NCBI GenBank assembly: GCA_943370145.1
Contig: CALRPY020000003.1
Coordinates: 70,184-134,183, forward strand
DNA length: 64,000 nt
Reading direction: 5' to 3'
From: Ga0077536 sp943370145
GTDB taxonomy: Bacteria > Pseudomonadota > Gammaproteobacteria > Ga0077536
Under the pieces are notes generated by a model. The model had not been told where the DNA came from and made no database searches. It was given only the letters and a program-made list of their open reading frames with translations. Shown here piece after piece: positions 34,769-43,246 of this stretch (position 1 is its first letter; each line of letters opens with the position of its first letter). Made by a program: the position numbers and the translations under genes.

Positions 34769-35800
34769 CTACTGTTCGTTGCGTTGCTCCGCGACGGCCC
34801 GGAGGTGCGCCTCGACGGCGATCATCAGGGCCTCGCAACCATCACCCGTTGCTGCCGAAACCAGGTAGATGGGGCCCTTCCACTTCAGCTTCTTGCGCAT
34901 GTCCTTCAACAGCGCGTCACGGCGCTCCGCCGACAGCACGTCTATCTTGTTCAGGACCAGCCAGCGCTCGCGGCGGGCCAGTGCCGCGTCATACTTCTTC
35001 AGTTCGAGACTGATGGTCTTGAAGTCCTGCACCGGGTCACGCTCCGGATCGAGTTCGGAAACGTCGAGTATGTGCAACAGGAGCTTCGTGCGATCGACGT
35101 GGCGCAGGAACTGCAGCCCGAGCCCCGCGCCCTCGGCGGCCCCCTCGATGATGCCGGGGATATCGGCGATCACGAAACTCCGGTCGGGTCCCAGCGAAAC
35201 CACACCGAGGACGGGATGGAGCGTAGTGAACGGATAGTCGGCCACCTTCGGCCGGGCCGCCGACACGCGGCTGATGAGCGAGGACTTGCCTGCGTTCGGC
35301 AAACCGACGAGGCCCACATCGGCCAGCAGTTTCAATTCAAGGCGAAGCTCCCGGAGCTCGCCCGGGGTCCCCTTCGTGATACGCCGCGGCGCGCGGTTGG
35401 TGCTGCTTTTGAAGAATGCGTTGCCCATGCCGTGGCGGCCACCCTTGGCGACCAGCAGCACGCTGTCAGGCTCGAGGAGTTCGCCGATCAGCTCGCCGGT
35501 TTCCTGCTCGTAGACCACCGTGCCGCAAGGCACGCGTATCGTCAGGTCCTCGCCGGATTTGCCAATCCTGTCGCGCCCGGCACCGGGCTGGCCGTTGCCC
35601 GCCTTGAAATGGCGCTTGAAACGGAAGTCGATCAGCGTGTTGAGCTGCGCGTCGGTCCGGATGTAGATGCTGCCGCCGTCGCCGCCGTCGCCGCCGTCCG
35701 GGCCACCGAATTCGATGAACTTCTCGCGGCGGAAACTGAGGCAGCCATCGCCTCCTTTGCCAGCAGCAACGTAAATCCGGGCCTGGTCTACGAATTTCAT
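34769..35800 (-). CDS. obgE: Obg-family GTPase (ribosome assembly)
   Basis: 343 aa. The glycine-rich Obg fold starts MKFVDQARIYVAAGKGGDGCLSFRREKF. The G domain has GLPNAGKSS (G1), TTLHPVLG (G2) and DIPG (G3), with NKID as G4. It binds the large ribosomal subunit and links growth to GTP and stress signalling. It lies downstream of rpmA after a terminator. Confidence 0.95.
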   Translation of the reverse strand: MKFVDQARIYVAAGKGGDGCLSFRREKFIEFGGPDGGDGGDGGSIYIRTDAQLNTLIDFRFKRHFKAGNGQPGAGRDRIGKSGEDLTIRVPCGTVVYEQETGELIGELLEPDSVLLVAKGGRHGMGNAFFKSSTNRAPRRITKGTPGELRELRLELKLLADVGLVGLPNAGKSSLISRVSAARPKVADYPFTTLHPVLGVVSLGPDRSFVIADIPGIIEGAAEGAGLGLQFLRHVDRTKLLLHILDVSELDPERDPVQDFKTISLELKKYDAALARRERWLVLNKIDVLSAERRDALLKDMRKKLKWKGPIYLVSAATGDGCEALMIAVEAHLRAVAEQRNEQ

Positions 35801-35821
35801 GGTTTATGCCGGGCGCGCCAA

Positions 35822-35848
35822 CAAAAAACCCCGTCGATGGACGGGGTC
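35822..35848 (-). terminator. Rho-independent terminator after rpmA
   Basis: On the minus strand the stem CCCCGTC/GACGGGG with a 4-base loop is followed by six U. It lies between rpmA and obgE, so obgE expression would be partial read-through or need its own promoter. Confidence 0.85.
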
Positions 35849-35873
35849 TTTGCGCGGCGTTTGCCTATCGGAT

Positions 35874-36131
35874 TCAGGCTGGAACGACGCTCACGGTCGG
35901 ATGACGTTCGGCGCCCTTCACTTCGAAGAGGACCCGGCCTTCCGCCGTCGCGAACAGGGTGTGGTCGCGGCCGCAGCCCACGTTGGCACCTGCCCGGTAA
36001 TGCGTGCCGCGCTGCCGGATGATGATATTGCCCGGGATGACCGCTTCACCGCCGAACTTCTTCACGCCGAGCCGCTTCGACTGCGAATCGCGACCGTTAC
36101 GCGTGCTGCCGCCTGCTTTCTTGTGTGCCAT
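35874..36131 (-). CDS. rpmA: 50S ribosomal protein L27
   Basis: 85 aa. N-terminus MAHKKAGGSTRNGRDSQSKRLGVK and RQRGTHYRAGANVGCGRDHTLFA are diagnostic. It lies next to the peptidyl-transferase centre. It sits 6 bases after rplU, in the standard rplU-rpmA pair. Confidence 0.97.
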   Translation of the reverse strand: MAHKKAGGSTRNGRDSQSKRLGVKKFGGEAVIPGNIIIRQRGTHYRAGANVGCGRDHTLFATAEGRVLFEVKGAERHPTVSVVPA

Positions 36132-36137
36132 GGCGTT

Positions 36138-36452
36138 TTAACCTCCGACAATCTCGTTGATCTCGACCTGCGTGTAGTTCTGGCGGTGCCCCATCGTCTT
36201 GCGATAGTGCTTGCGGCGCTTGAACTTCACGATGCGGATTTTCTCACCGCGGCCATTTTCCAGCACCGTCGCGAGCACCTTGGCGCCTTCGATGGTGGGG
36301 GTGCCGACCGTCACCTTGTCGCCGGATTTGACGAGCAGGACGGTGGAGAATTCGACAGGCTCGCCGGCATCGGCGGGCAGCGATTCGATTTTAAGTTTGT
36401 CACCCACGGCCACGCGATATTGCTTGCCGCCGGTTTTGATAACTGCTTGCAT
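36138..36452 (-). CDS. rplU: 50S ribosomal protein L21
   Basis: 104 aa. MQAVIKTGGKQYRVAVGDKLKIE at the start and KFKRRKHYRKTMGHRQ.YTQV near the end identify L21. First gene of the rplU-rpmA pair, with a good promoter 54 bases upstream and divergent from ispB. Confidence 0.97.
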   Translation of the reverse strand: MQAVIKTGGKQYRVAVGDKLKIESLPADAGEPVEFSTVLLVKSGDKVTVGTPTIEGAKVLATVLENGRGEKIRIVKFKRRKHYRKTMGHRQNYTQVEINEIVGG

Positions 36453-36505
36453 GGGTATTCGACCAGTCGTATGGGAGTTCGGGCGCTTCGCCCGCGAAGC
36501 CCGGT

Positions 36506-36534
36506 ATAGTACGGAAACACCATTGATGACTCAA
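36506..36534 (-). promoter_or_regulatory. Sigma-70 promoter of rplU-rpmA
   Basis: On the minus strand TTGAGT, a 17-base spacer and TACTAT give a strong match, placed about 54 bases upstream of the rplU ATG. Confidence 0.65.
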
Positions 36535-36634
36535 GCTTTTTGCCCGCGGCCGTGCATGAGACCGGGCGCGGGGTGGCGCTGGGTCTCGCCTGTTGGCACA
36601 ATTCCCCGCCTTTCCCCCGACCAGTTGAATCGCG

Positions 36635-37633
36635 ATGCCGCCCGCCATTCCCGCCCCAGCCGAATTAGGGATAGACGAGGTTCGGGACCTGATCGCCGAC
36701 CAGATGACCGAGGTCGACGCGCTGATCCGGACCCGCCTGCATTCCGACGTCGTGCTCATCAACCAGCTGAGCCGCTACGTGATCGGCAGCGGCGGCAAGC
36801 GCCTGCGCCCGGTGCTCGCCATCCTGAGCGCGCGGGCGCTGGGTTATGGCGGCACCCGGCACATCGACCTCGCGGTCATCGTCGAGCTGATTCACACCGC
36901 CACCCTGCTCCACGACGATGTCGTCGATTCCTCGCGCATGCGCCGCGGCCGCGAAACGGCGAACATGGTCTGGGGCAACGAGGCCAGCGTGCTGGTCGGC
37001 GACTTCCTCTACTCGCGCGCATTCCAGATGATGGTGGACATCGACCGGATGCGGGTGCTCGAGATCCTCGCCGACGCCACGAACACGATTGCGGAGGGCG
37101 AGGTCATGCAACTCGTCAACTGCAACGACCCTGAAACGACGGAAGAACGGTACCTGCACACGATAAGGTTCAAGACGGCGAAGCTGTTCGAGGCGGCCGC
37201 GCAACTCGGCGCGGTCATCGCCGACGCCGGGCCGGAACTCGAGGCCACGCTCGGTTGCTACGGCCGTCACCTGGGGACTGCGTTCCAGCTCGTCGATGAC
37301 GCGCTCGACTACAGCGCAACCGACACCCAGCTCGGCAAGAACATCGGGGATGACCTGGCTGAGGGCAAACCTACGCTGCCGCTCCTGTATGCAATGTGGC
37401 GAGGCTCCCCGGCGCAGGCGGCGACAATCAGGGAGGCGATTCTCGAGGGTGGGCGGGATCGCATAAAAGAAATCTCCGCCGCGATTGAATCCACCGGTGC
37501 CATCAAATACACTTTTGCGCTCGCTGAGGCTGAAGCCGCGAAAGCGCGCTCAGCATTGGCAGCCGTTCCGCGGTCAAGATATCTCGATGCCTTGCAGGCA
37601 TTGACGAGGTTCGCGGTCGAACGGCAATCGTAG
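36635..37633 (+). CDS. ispB: Polyprenyl (octaprenyl) diphosphate synthase
   Basis: Trans-prenyltransferase that makes the quinone side chain from FPP and IPP. The first Asp-rich motif is in LLHDDVVDSSRMRRG and the second in FQLVDDALDYS, with GGKRLRPVL and FKTAKLFEAA. 332 aa. Divergent from rplU as in most gammaproteobacteria. Exact chain length is not predictable here. Confidence 0.93.
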   Translation: MPPAIPAPAELGIDEVRDLIADQMTEVDALIRTRLHSDVVLINQLSRYVIGSGGKRLRPVLAILSARALGYGGTRHIDLAVIVELIHTATLLHDDVVDSSRMRRGRETANMVWGNEASVLVGDFLYSRAFQMMVDIDRMRVLEILADATNTIAEGEVMQLVNCNDPETTEERYLHTIRFKTAKLFEAAAQLGAVIADAGPELEATLGCYGRHLGTAFQLVDDALDYSATDTQLGKNIGDDLAEGKPTLPLLYAMWRGSPAQAATIREAILEGGRDRIKEISAAIESTGAIKYTFALAEAEAAKARSALAAVPRSRYLDALQALTRFAVERQS

Positions 37634-37642
37634 CGACAGTGT

Positions 37643-37719
37643 CGGGGTGTAGCTCAGTCTGGTAGAGCACTGCCTTCGGGAGGCAGGGGTCGTAGGTTCG
37701 AATCCTGTCACCCCGACCA
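37643..37719 (+). tRNA. tRNA-Pro (anticodon CGG)
   Basis: 77-base cloverleaf with encoded CCA. Acceptor CGGGGTG/CACCCCG, D-arm GCTC/GAGC, anticodon stem CTGCC/GGCAG with loop TTCGGGA, and T-loop TTCGAAT. Anticodon CGG reads CCG. It separates ispB from the hopanoid/phosphonate locus. Confidence 0.97.
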
Positions 37720-37809
37720 TTTTCGCAACGAGCAAGGGGGCTACGCGACGACACCGTCCGTCCGGCCGGCGACGTCACGAGGCGACAGCGTCCAAGCATC
37801 ATCAAAGCC

Positions 37810-38895
37810 ATGATTGCATCTGCCCCTTCTGCTGCCGACGAATCATTCCAGTCTTCAATCCTCCAGGGCGTGTCGCGCACCTTCGCGCTGACGATTCCCG
37901 TTCTCCCCGCGTCGCTGAGCAGGGCAGTGGGCAACGCCTACCTGCTGTGCCGCATCGCGGACACGATTGAAGACGACGCCGGGCTCGACCTGGCGGACAA
38001 ACAGCGCTATTCGGCGTGGTTTCTCGACATCGTGCAGGGCGAAAAGCCTGCCGATCCGTTCGCTTCCGAACTGGCGCCGCGCCTCGCACCTCATGCCACC
38101 GCGGCCGAACGCGAGCTGATTGCGAACACGGCGAGCGTGATCCGCATCACCCGCTCGCTCGCGCCCGATCAGGTCCGTGCCCTCGCGCGCTGCGTGCGGG
38201 TCATGTCCGACGGCATGGTGTATTACCAGAGTCAGGAGACCCTCGACGGCCTGGCTGACCAGCGGGCGATGGACCGTTATTGCTACTACGTGGCGGGCGT
38301 CGTCGGCGAGATGCTCACCGAACTCTTCTGCCATCACTGTCCTTCGCTGCAAGCCCGGCGTGACACCCTGCTGAAATTCGGCGTTTCCTTCGGCCAGGGC
38401 TTGCAGATGACGAACATCCTGAAGGACATCTGGGAAGACCGCGCGCGCGGCGCCTGCTGGCTGCCACGTTCCGAATTCGAACCTCGCGGCATCCAGCTCA
38501 GTCGCTTGACGCCCGGTTCGGGTGGCGACGCGTTTGCGCAGGGCCTGCGCCATCTCCTCGGCGTGGCGCACGGGCACCTGCGCAATGCACTGGAATACAC
38601 GCTCATGATTCCGGCAGCGGAAACCGGGATTCGCAAGTTCTGCCTGTGGGCGCTGGGCATGGCGGTATTGACGCTGCGCCAGATCAGCGCGCACCCGCAC
38701 TTCACGACCGGCCAGGAGGTCAAGATTTCACGCCGCAGCGTGAAATTCACGATCGCGGCGACGACGGTCGCGGCACGCCATGACGGCGCGTTGCGCGCGC
38801 TGTTCAACACGGCCTCCCTGGGGCTCCCGCAGGAAAGGGTCGTGCCCTCGGGCCCCGCCTACATCGAAGGCATGGAAGCCCGGCACGGGACCTAG
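37810..38895 (+). CDS. Squalene/phytoene synthase family protein (likely squalene synthase)
   Basis: 361 aa. The all-alpha prenyl-condensing fold has the two Asp-rich motifs DTIEDD (in CRIADTIEDDAG) and NILKDIWED, plus SRTFALTIPVLP at the substrate entrance. Length and motifs fit a single-enzyme squalene synthase (FPP to squalene) better than the roughly 280-aa HpnC or HpnD proteins. The next genes are hopanoid-specific, so squalene for hopene is the expected product. No squalene-hopene cyclase or HpnE lies in the window. Presqualene diphosphate synthase remains possible. Confidence 0.8.
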   Translation: MIASAPSAADESFQSSILQGVSRTFALTIPVLPASLSRAVGNAYLLCRIADTIEDDAGLDLADKQRYSAWFLDIVQGEKPADPFASELAPRLAPHATAAERELIANTASVIRITRSLAPDQVRALARCVRVMSDGMVYYQSQETLDGLADQRAMDRYCYYVAGVVGEMLTELFCHHCPSLQARRDTLLKFGVSFGQGLQMTNILKDIWEDRARGACWLPRSEFEPRGIQLSRLTPGSGGDAFAQGLRHLLGVAHGHLRNALEYTLMIPAAETGIRKFCLWALGMAVLTLRQISAHPHFTTGQEVKISRRSVKFTIAATTVAARHDGALRALFNTASLGLPQERVVPSGPAYIEGMEARHGT

Positions 38896-39621
38896 ATGCG
38901 CCCGAACGCCATGCGGGTCGCGGATGCGCGGCGAATCGGCATCGTGGTCGCACTGCCCGCAGAGGCCCGGACACTCGATGCATTGGACACATCGACCTTC
39001 GACATCGTCGTCACCGGGCCGGGGCCGGCCCGTGCAGCCACGGGCGCGGCGGATCTGGTCGCGCGCGGTGCCGGGGCCCTGCTGAGCTGGGGAACGTCGG
39101 GCGCCCTGCAGGCCGAACTCCGTCCCGGACGGCTGGTGCTGGCGTCGAACGTGCGCGACGAGGACGGTTGCCGCTTTCCCTGCGACGACGACTGGTTCCG
39201 TCGCATGGAGGCCATGTTCGCCAGCCTGGCGCCAGCCCGCACGGGCTGTGCGACAAGCGCACAACCGGTTGCCAGCGTCGAGGCGAAACATCTGCTGGCG
39301 CGCGTCAGCGGCTGCGGGGCGGTCGACATGGAAGCGGCGGCCGTGGCCCGAACGGCGGCGGCACATACGCTGCCGTTTCTCGCGATACGCAGCATCGTCG
39401 ACCCGGTCGACTGTGACCTGCCACGCTGCGTCCTCGCCAGCCTTGCACCGTCGGGCGAACCCCACCTGGGGGCGCTGCTGGCGACGCTGCTGCGCCGGCC
39501 GTGGGAGTTGGGCGGGCTCCTGCGCCTGGCCCTGCATTTCAACGCGGCACTGCGCACGCTGCGCCACGCCGCCAGGCTCATGTCGAACAGCAACCAGGCC
39601 ATCACGGTAGTCAACAGATGA
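38896..39621 (+). CDS. hpnG: Hopanoid-associated nucleoside phosphorylase HpnG
   Basis: 241 aa, purine/uridine phosphorylase-like fold: IGIVVALPAEARTL, VVTGPGPARA, LLSWGTSGAL, and the nucleoside-site motif VDMEAAAVAR. HpnG removes adenine from adenosylhopane, made by HpnH, to give ribosylhopane-type intermediates. It starts directly after the squalene synthase stop codon and overlaps the next gene by ATGA, forming one operon with the CDP-alcohol phosphatidyltransferase and hpnA. Confidence 0.85.
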   Translation: MRPNAMRVADARRIGIVVALPAEARTLDALDTSTFDIVVTGPGPARAATGAADLVARGAGALLSWGTSGALQAELRPGRLVLASNVRDEDGCRFPCDDDWFRRMEAMFASLAPARTGCATSAQPVASVEAKHLLARVSGCGAVDMEAAAVARTAAAHTLPFLAIRSIVDPVDCDLPRCVLASLAPSGEPHLGALLATLLRRPWELGGLLRLALHFNAALRTLRHAARLMSNSNQAITVVNR

Positions 39622-40226
39622 ACGCTTTTCCGGCAAAACCCTATGACGCGCGGCTGGCCGCCTGGCTGGTACGCCCCCTGGTCGACACGCCGGTAACGCC
39701 GAACCAGCTGACCCTGGTGCGCTTCGTCGTCGGCGCCGCCGGCGCACTGATGTTCGCGCTGGGCGAGCAACCAAACGTTGCGGCACTGCTGGTGGTGCTG
39801 TCGAACTTCCTGGACCACACGGACGGCGAGCTGGCCCGCATGAGCGGCAAGAGCAGCCGCTTCGGCCATTACTTCGACCTCGCCTCGGATGCGCTGGTCA
39901 CCGTCGGCATGTTCATCGGCATGGGCATCGGGCTCGTCGGACAGCTCGGCAATTCGGCCGCCTGGATGGGTTGCAGCGCGGGGCTCGCCGTCGCCGGGAT
40001 CTTCCAGCTGCGCAACGTCATCGAGAATCGCCACGGCAAGACCGCGACGAAACAACCGCGCTTCGCCGGTTTCGAGGCCGAGGACGTGCTCTACCTGATG
40101 CCGCTCGTGACGCTCGCCGGCGCGCTCGACGGCTTCCTGCGGGCCGCCGCCATCGGCGCGCCGCTCGCCTTGCTCGTCGTGGCCGTGCAATACGTGATGA
40201 TCGAACGGAGGCAACGGCCGACATGA
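39618..40226 (+). CDS. CDP-alcohol phosphatidyltransferase family protein
   Basis: 202-aa integral membrane enzyme. The full family signature is present: D66-x2-D69-G-x2-A-R-x8-G83-x3-D87-x3-D91 (from LDHTDGELAR to FDLASD). These enzymes move a phosphoalcohol between CMP and a lipid or polyol alcohol. The VTPNQLT segment before the first helix is typical. The gene overlaps hpnG before it and hpnA after it by 4 bases each. A link to the phosphonate operon 2 kb downstream is suggestive: it could transfer 2-aminoethylphosphonate from CMP-AEP to a lipid. The true donor and acceptor are unknown. Confidence 0.85.
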   Translation: MNAFPAKPYDARLAAWLVRPLVDTPVTPNQLTLVRFVVGAAGALMFALGEQPNVAALLVVLSNFLDHTDGELARMSGKSSRFGHYFDLASDALVTVGMFIGMGIGLVGQLGNSAAWMGCSAGLAVAGIFQLRNVIENRHGKTATKQPRFAGFEAEDVLYLMPLVTLAGALDGFLRAAAIGAPLALLVVAVQYVMIERRQRPT

Positions 40227-41203
40227 CAGTTCTGGTGACCGGGGCATCTGGCTTCGTGGGCAGCGCCGTCGTGCGCCAGCTCCTGGCGCGTGGCGAGCGC
40301 GTCCGTGTACTGGTCAGGCCGGCCAGCGACCGGCGCAATGTCAGCGCACTCGCGGTGGAAATCGTCGAGGGCGACCTGCGCCAGGCATCGACGCTCGCCG
40401 CCGCATGCGCCGGCTGCAGTGCGCTGTACCACGTCGCGGCCGACTATCGCCTGTGGACGCGTGATCCGCGCGAGCTCTACGCCAGCAATGTGGAAGGCAC
40501 ACGCAATCTGATGCGTGCGGCACTGGGCGCCGGTATCCCGCGCATCGTCTACACCAGCAGCGTAGCGACGCTGGGCCTGCATGGGGACGGAAGCCCGGCT
40601 TCCGAGGACAGCCCGGTGGGCCTTGCGAACATGATCGGCCACTACAAGCGATCGAAATTCCTGGCCGAGCGCGCGGTCGACGAACTCGTCGCACACGAGG
40701 GCCTGCCGGCGGTGATCGTGAATCCGTCGACGCCCATCGGCCCACACGACGTGAAACCAACCCCGACCGGTCGCATGATTCGCGACGCGGCAGCCGGCCG
40801 CATTCCGGCCTACGTCGACACCGGACTCAACATCGTTCACGTCGAGGACGTTGCCCGGGGTCACCTCCTTGCATTCGAGCACGGCAGGATCGGCCGCCGC
40901 TACATCCTCGGTGGCGAGGACATGGCGCTTCGCGACATCCTGGCGGCCATCGCGCGGCACGTGGGACGACGCCCGCCGCGCATCCGCCTGCCGCGACCCG
41001 CCCTGTACCCGGTGGCCATGGTGGCGGAGGCCTGGGCCTGGGCCACCCGCGGCAACGAGCCGCAGGTCACCCTCGACGGCCTGCGCATGTCGCGGAAGAA
41101 AATGTTCTTCGACTCGGGACGTGCACGCCGCGAACTGGGCTACACGACGCGGCCGGCGCTCGAGGCGATTGCGGACGCGGTCGACTGGTTCCGGCGCGAC
41201 TAG
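40223..41203 (+). CDS. hpnA: Hopanoid-associated NAD-dependent epimerase HpnA
   Basis: 326-aa extended short-chain dehydrogenase: VLVTGASGFVGSAVVRQLL nucleotide site, SSVATLG with catalytic serine, and YKRSK (YxxxK). HpnA proteins (hopanoid-associated sugar epimerase) are marker genes of hopanoid clusters; the reaction is not settled but probably acts on the ribose or sugar part of extended hopanoids. The last gene of the operon, it overlaps the convergent hpnL-like gene by 4 bases. Confidence 0.88.
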   Translation: MTVLVTGASGFVGSAVVRQLLARGERVRVLVRPASDRRNVSALAVEIVEGDLRQASTLAAACAGCSALYHVAADYRLWTRDPRELYASNVEGTRNLMRAALGAGIPRIVYTSSVATLGLHGDGSPASEDSPVGLANMIGHYKRSKFLAERAVDELVAHEGLPAVIVNPSTPIGPHDVKPTPTGRMIRDAAAGRIPAYVDTGLNIVHVEDVARGHLLAFEHGRIGRRYILGGEDMALRDILAAIARHVGRRPPRIRLPRPALYPVAMVAEAWAWATRGNEPQVTLDGLRMSRKKMFFDSGRARRELGYTTRPALEAIADAVDWFRRD

Positions 41204-42213
41204 CCGCCGCGTTCGGCCGACACGGCGCGGGCGGTGGCAGCGGAAACCGAGTACATCGACGCCAGCGCCAGGCTCACCGCGATCCAGACCAGTTCGCGGC
41301 TGCGTCGCACGAGTGCGACCGACATGCCAAGCCCGGACAGGCCGGTCAGCGCGCCGCAGGTCAGCATCAACGCACCTTCCTGGCTGCCAAGCCCGGCCGG
41401 AATGAAGAAAGTCGCCGTGCGCACGAGTTGTACCATCGATTCGATGATCCACGCGTCACTCCAGCTGATCGGGTGGCCGATCAGGTGGAAAATCAGGTAG
41501 ATCTCGGCCACCCCCAGCAGCCAGTTCGCCATTGCCCATGCGGTCGACCAGCACAGGGCGCCGCGGTGTTCGGCGTAGAAGCGCGCGAACATCAGGTCCA
41601 TGTCCTGCATCGCCGAGAGCACGCGCGCGAGCCGTTCACCAAGCCGGGTCCGGCCCAGACGGGTGGCGGCGAAGGTCGACAGTTTCCAGTGCTGCATCAG
41701 GAAGAAAACCGCGATCCACGCGGTCAGCATGGCGAGGCTGATGCCGGCGAGGGTCTTGTGAGTACTCGACAGGTCAGCGCTGAGCAGCACCAGCACGAAC
41801 CCGACCGCGACGAACAGCACCAGCCCCACCATGCTCGTCGTCTTCGCCAGGACCAGGGCGGCGCCCGCGTCCCGGTAGGACACCCCGTGATTGTGCTTCA
41901 GCAGCCAGGCCTTGATGGGCTCGCCCCCCAGGGACGCCATCGGAGTGATGTTGTTGTAGGCCTCGCCGATCATCCGTATCACGTACAGGCGGCGGGCCCA
42001 CTTGAGTCCCCTGTCCATTCCCGCGAAGGTCAGCTGCCAGCTCGCGACGTCAGTCGCGAAGCTCACGGCATACAGGGCGAGCAACCAGGCCATGCCGCTG
42101 AGACCCACCCGTCCGCTGGCGGCGAGGATGGGCGTCATGTCGGTCTGGCGGAGCAACAGCCACAGCAGGGCGATGCCGAGCAGCAGGAATGCGGATTTTG
42201 CGAGCTTCATCAA
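41200..42213 (-). CDS. hpnL: HpnL-like membrane protein (UPF0104/lysylphosphatidylglycerol synthase TM family)
   Basis: 337 aa with about eight transmembrane segments. Conserved pieces are YNNITPMASLGGEPIKAWLL and ATFFIPAGLGSQEGALM. This family includes the flippase-like membrane part of MprF and the HpnL proteins of hopanoid clusters. Lipid translocation or transport is inferred. It is transcribed against hpnA and divergently from the phosphonate operon. Confidence 0.75.
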   Translation of the reverse strand: MMKLAKSAFLLLGIALLWLLLRQTDMTPILAASGRVGLSGMAWLLALYAVSFATDVASWQLTFAGMDRGLKWARRLYVIRMIGEAYNNITPMASLGGEPIKAWLLKHNHGVSYRDAGAALVLAKTTSMVGLVLFVAVGFVLVLLSADLSSTHKTLAGISLAMLTAWIAVFFLMQHWKLSTFAATRLGRTRLGERLARVLSAMQDMDLMFARFYAEHRGALCWSTAWAMANWLLGVAEIYLIFHLIGHPISWSDAWIIESMVQLVRTATFFIPAGLGSQEGALMLTCGALTGLSGLGMSVALVRRSRELVWIAVSLALASMYSVSAATARAVSAERGG

Positions 42214-42503
42214 TCGGGGACCGGTAGGACGGGGCGGCGACGCCGCACAGGATGGTTGATGCCGGTCAAGCGGACCGGCCCGGCGTCACGGATGATCGCA
42301 CACGGTCCGGAACGCTGCCAGCCATCGAGTTGCGGCGCTCAGGACGGGGGGGTAATCTTCCGCGCGCACCCCGCCCGGCCCGACCGAGGGTCAGGCGCGA
42401 TATCATCACCGCGGCGGCGCGCCGCCGCGACGGGCCCGGAACATCACCGGGATTCCAACCACGCCTGCGTCGTCACGCAGGCTGTGTCATTCGACCAAAT
42501 GAT
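42214..42503. other. Divergent control region between hpnL and the phosphonate operon
   Basis: 290 bases with two strong dyads. One is a perfect 20-bp palindrome CGCGGCGGCGCGCCGCCGCG at 42410-42429. The other is a hairpin with stem GCCTGCGT/ACGCAGGC and loop CGTC at 42463-42482, only 21 bases before the operon's first ATG. No clear Shine-Dalgarno site precedes that ATG; the start is nested in ATGATATGA, where an overlapping two-codon mini-frame ends. No standard promoter pair is obvious. Confidence 0.55.
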
Positions 42504-43244
42504 ATGAACCAGACACAGCATTTCCCGATGGCGGAACTGAACGGCGCACTGGCCGGACTCGAACCGGGCGACCTGCGCCGCCGGTTCCTGGAGCAGAACG
42601 AATACATCGCGGTGGAAGACTTCCTGCCCCAGCCCTGCCTGCAGCGGCTGCTGGACGCACTGCCGGCGCTGGAACCGAAGATACATCGCAACTTCATTCC
42701 CAAGCACAAGAAGGGCGGCAGCATCAGCCGTTTCGAACTCGATTCGTCGGCGCCCGCCTTCCCCGAACTCTACCGGTCTCAGGCCTTCGTCGATTTCATC
42801 GGCGCAGTCACCGGCGAGAAGCTGATGTTCTGTCCGCCGGACGACGCGCACACGTATGCGCTGTACTACTACACCGAGCCCGGCGACCATATCGGCTACC
42901 ATTACGACACCTCGTACTACCGCGGCAGCCGCTACACGATACTCATCGGGCTCGTCGATCAGTCGAGCTGCAGGCTCGAATGCCAGCTCTACCGGGACGA
43001 CCCGAATCGCGAGACCCAGACCGTCAGCGTCGCGCTGAAGCCCGGCATGCTGGTGATCTTCAACGGCGACAAGCTCTACCACCGCGTCACGCCACTGGGC
43101 GAAGGCGAGCGGCGCGTAGCGTTGACACTCGAATACGTGACCAGCACCAGCATGAATCCTGTACGCCGCTTCGTGTCCAACATGAAGGACGCCATCGCGT
43201 ATTTCGGGTTCAGGCAGGTGTTCAAGAAGGCACGCGCGCACTGA
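42504..43244 (+). CDS. 2-oxoglutarate/Fe(II)-type dioxygenase, first gene of the phosphonate operon
   Basis: 246 aa with a double-stranded beta-helix pattern. H133 and D135 (in GYHYDTSYY) and H193 (in GDKLYHRVTP) give the HxD...H iron triad, with arginines at 203-204 (GERRVALTLEY) as likely 2-oxoglutarate ligands. The layout is prolyl-4-hydroxylase-like. Its stop lies two bases before the nucleotidyltransferase start, so it is part of the operon. It might hydroxylate a phosphonate, for example AEP to 1-hydroxy-AEP, or a lipid chain. Substrate is inference only. Confidence 0.75.
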   Translation: MNQTQHFPMAELNGALAGLEPGDLRRRFLEQNEYIAVEDFLPQPCLQRLLDALPALEPKIHRNFIPKHKKGGSISRFELDSSAPAFPELYRSQAFVDFIGAVTGEKLMFCPPDDAHTYALYYYTEPGDHIGYHYDTSYYRGSRYTILIGLVDQSSCRLECQLYRDDPNRETQTVSVALKPGMLVIFNGDKLYHRVTPLGEGERRVALTLEYVTSTSMNPVRRFVSNMKDAIAYFGFRQVFKKARAH

Positions 43245-43246
43245 AC

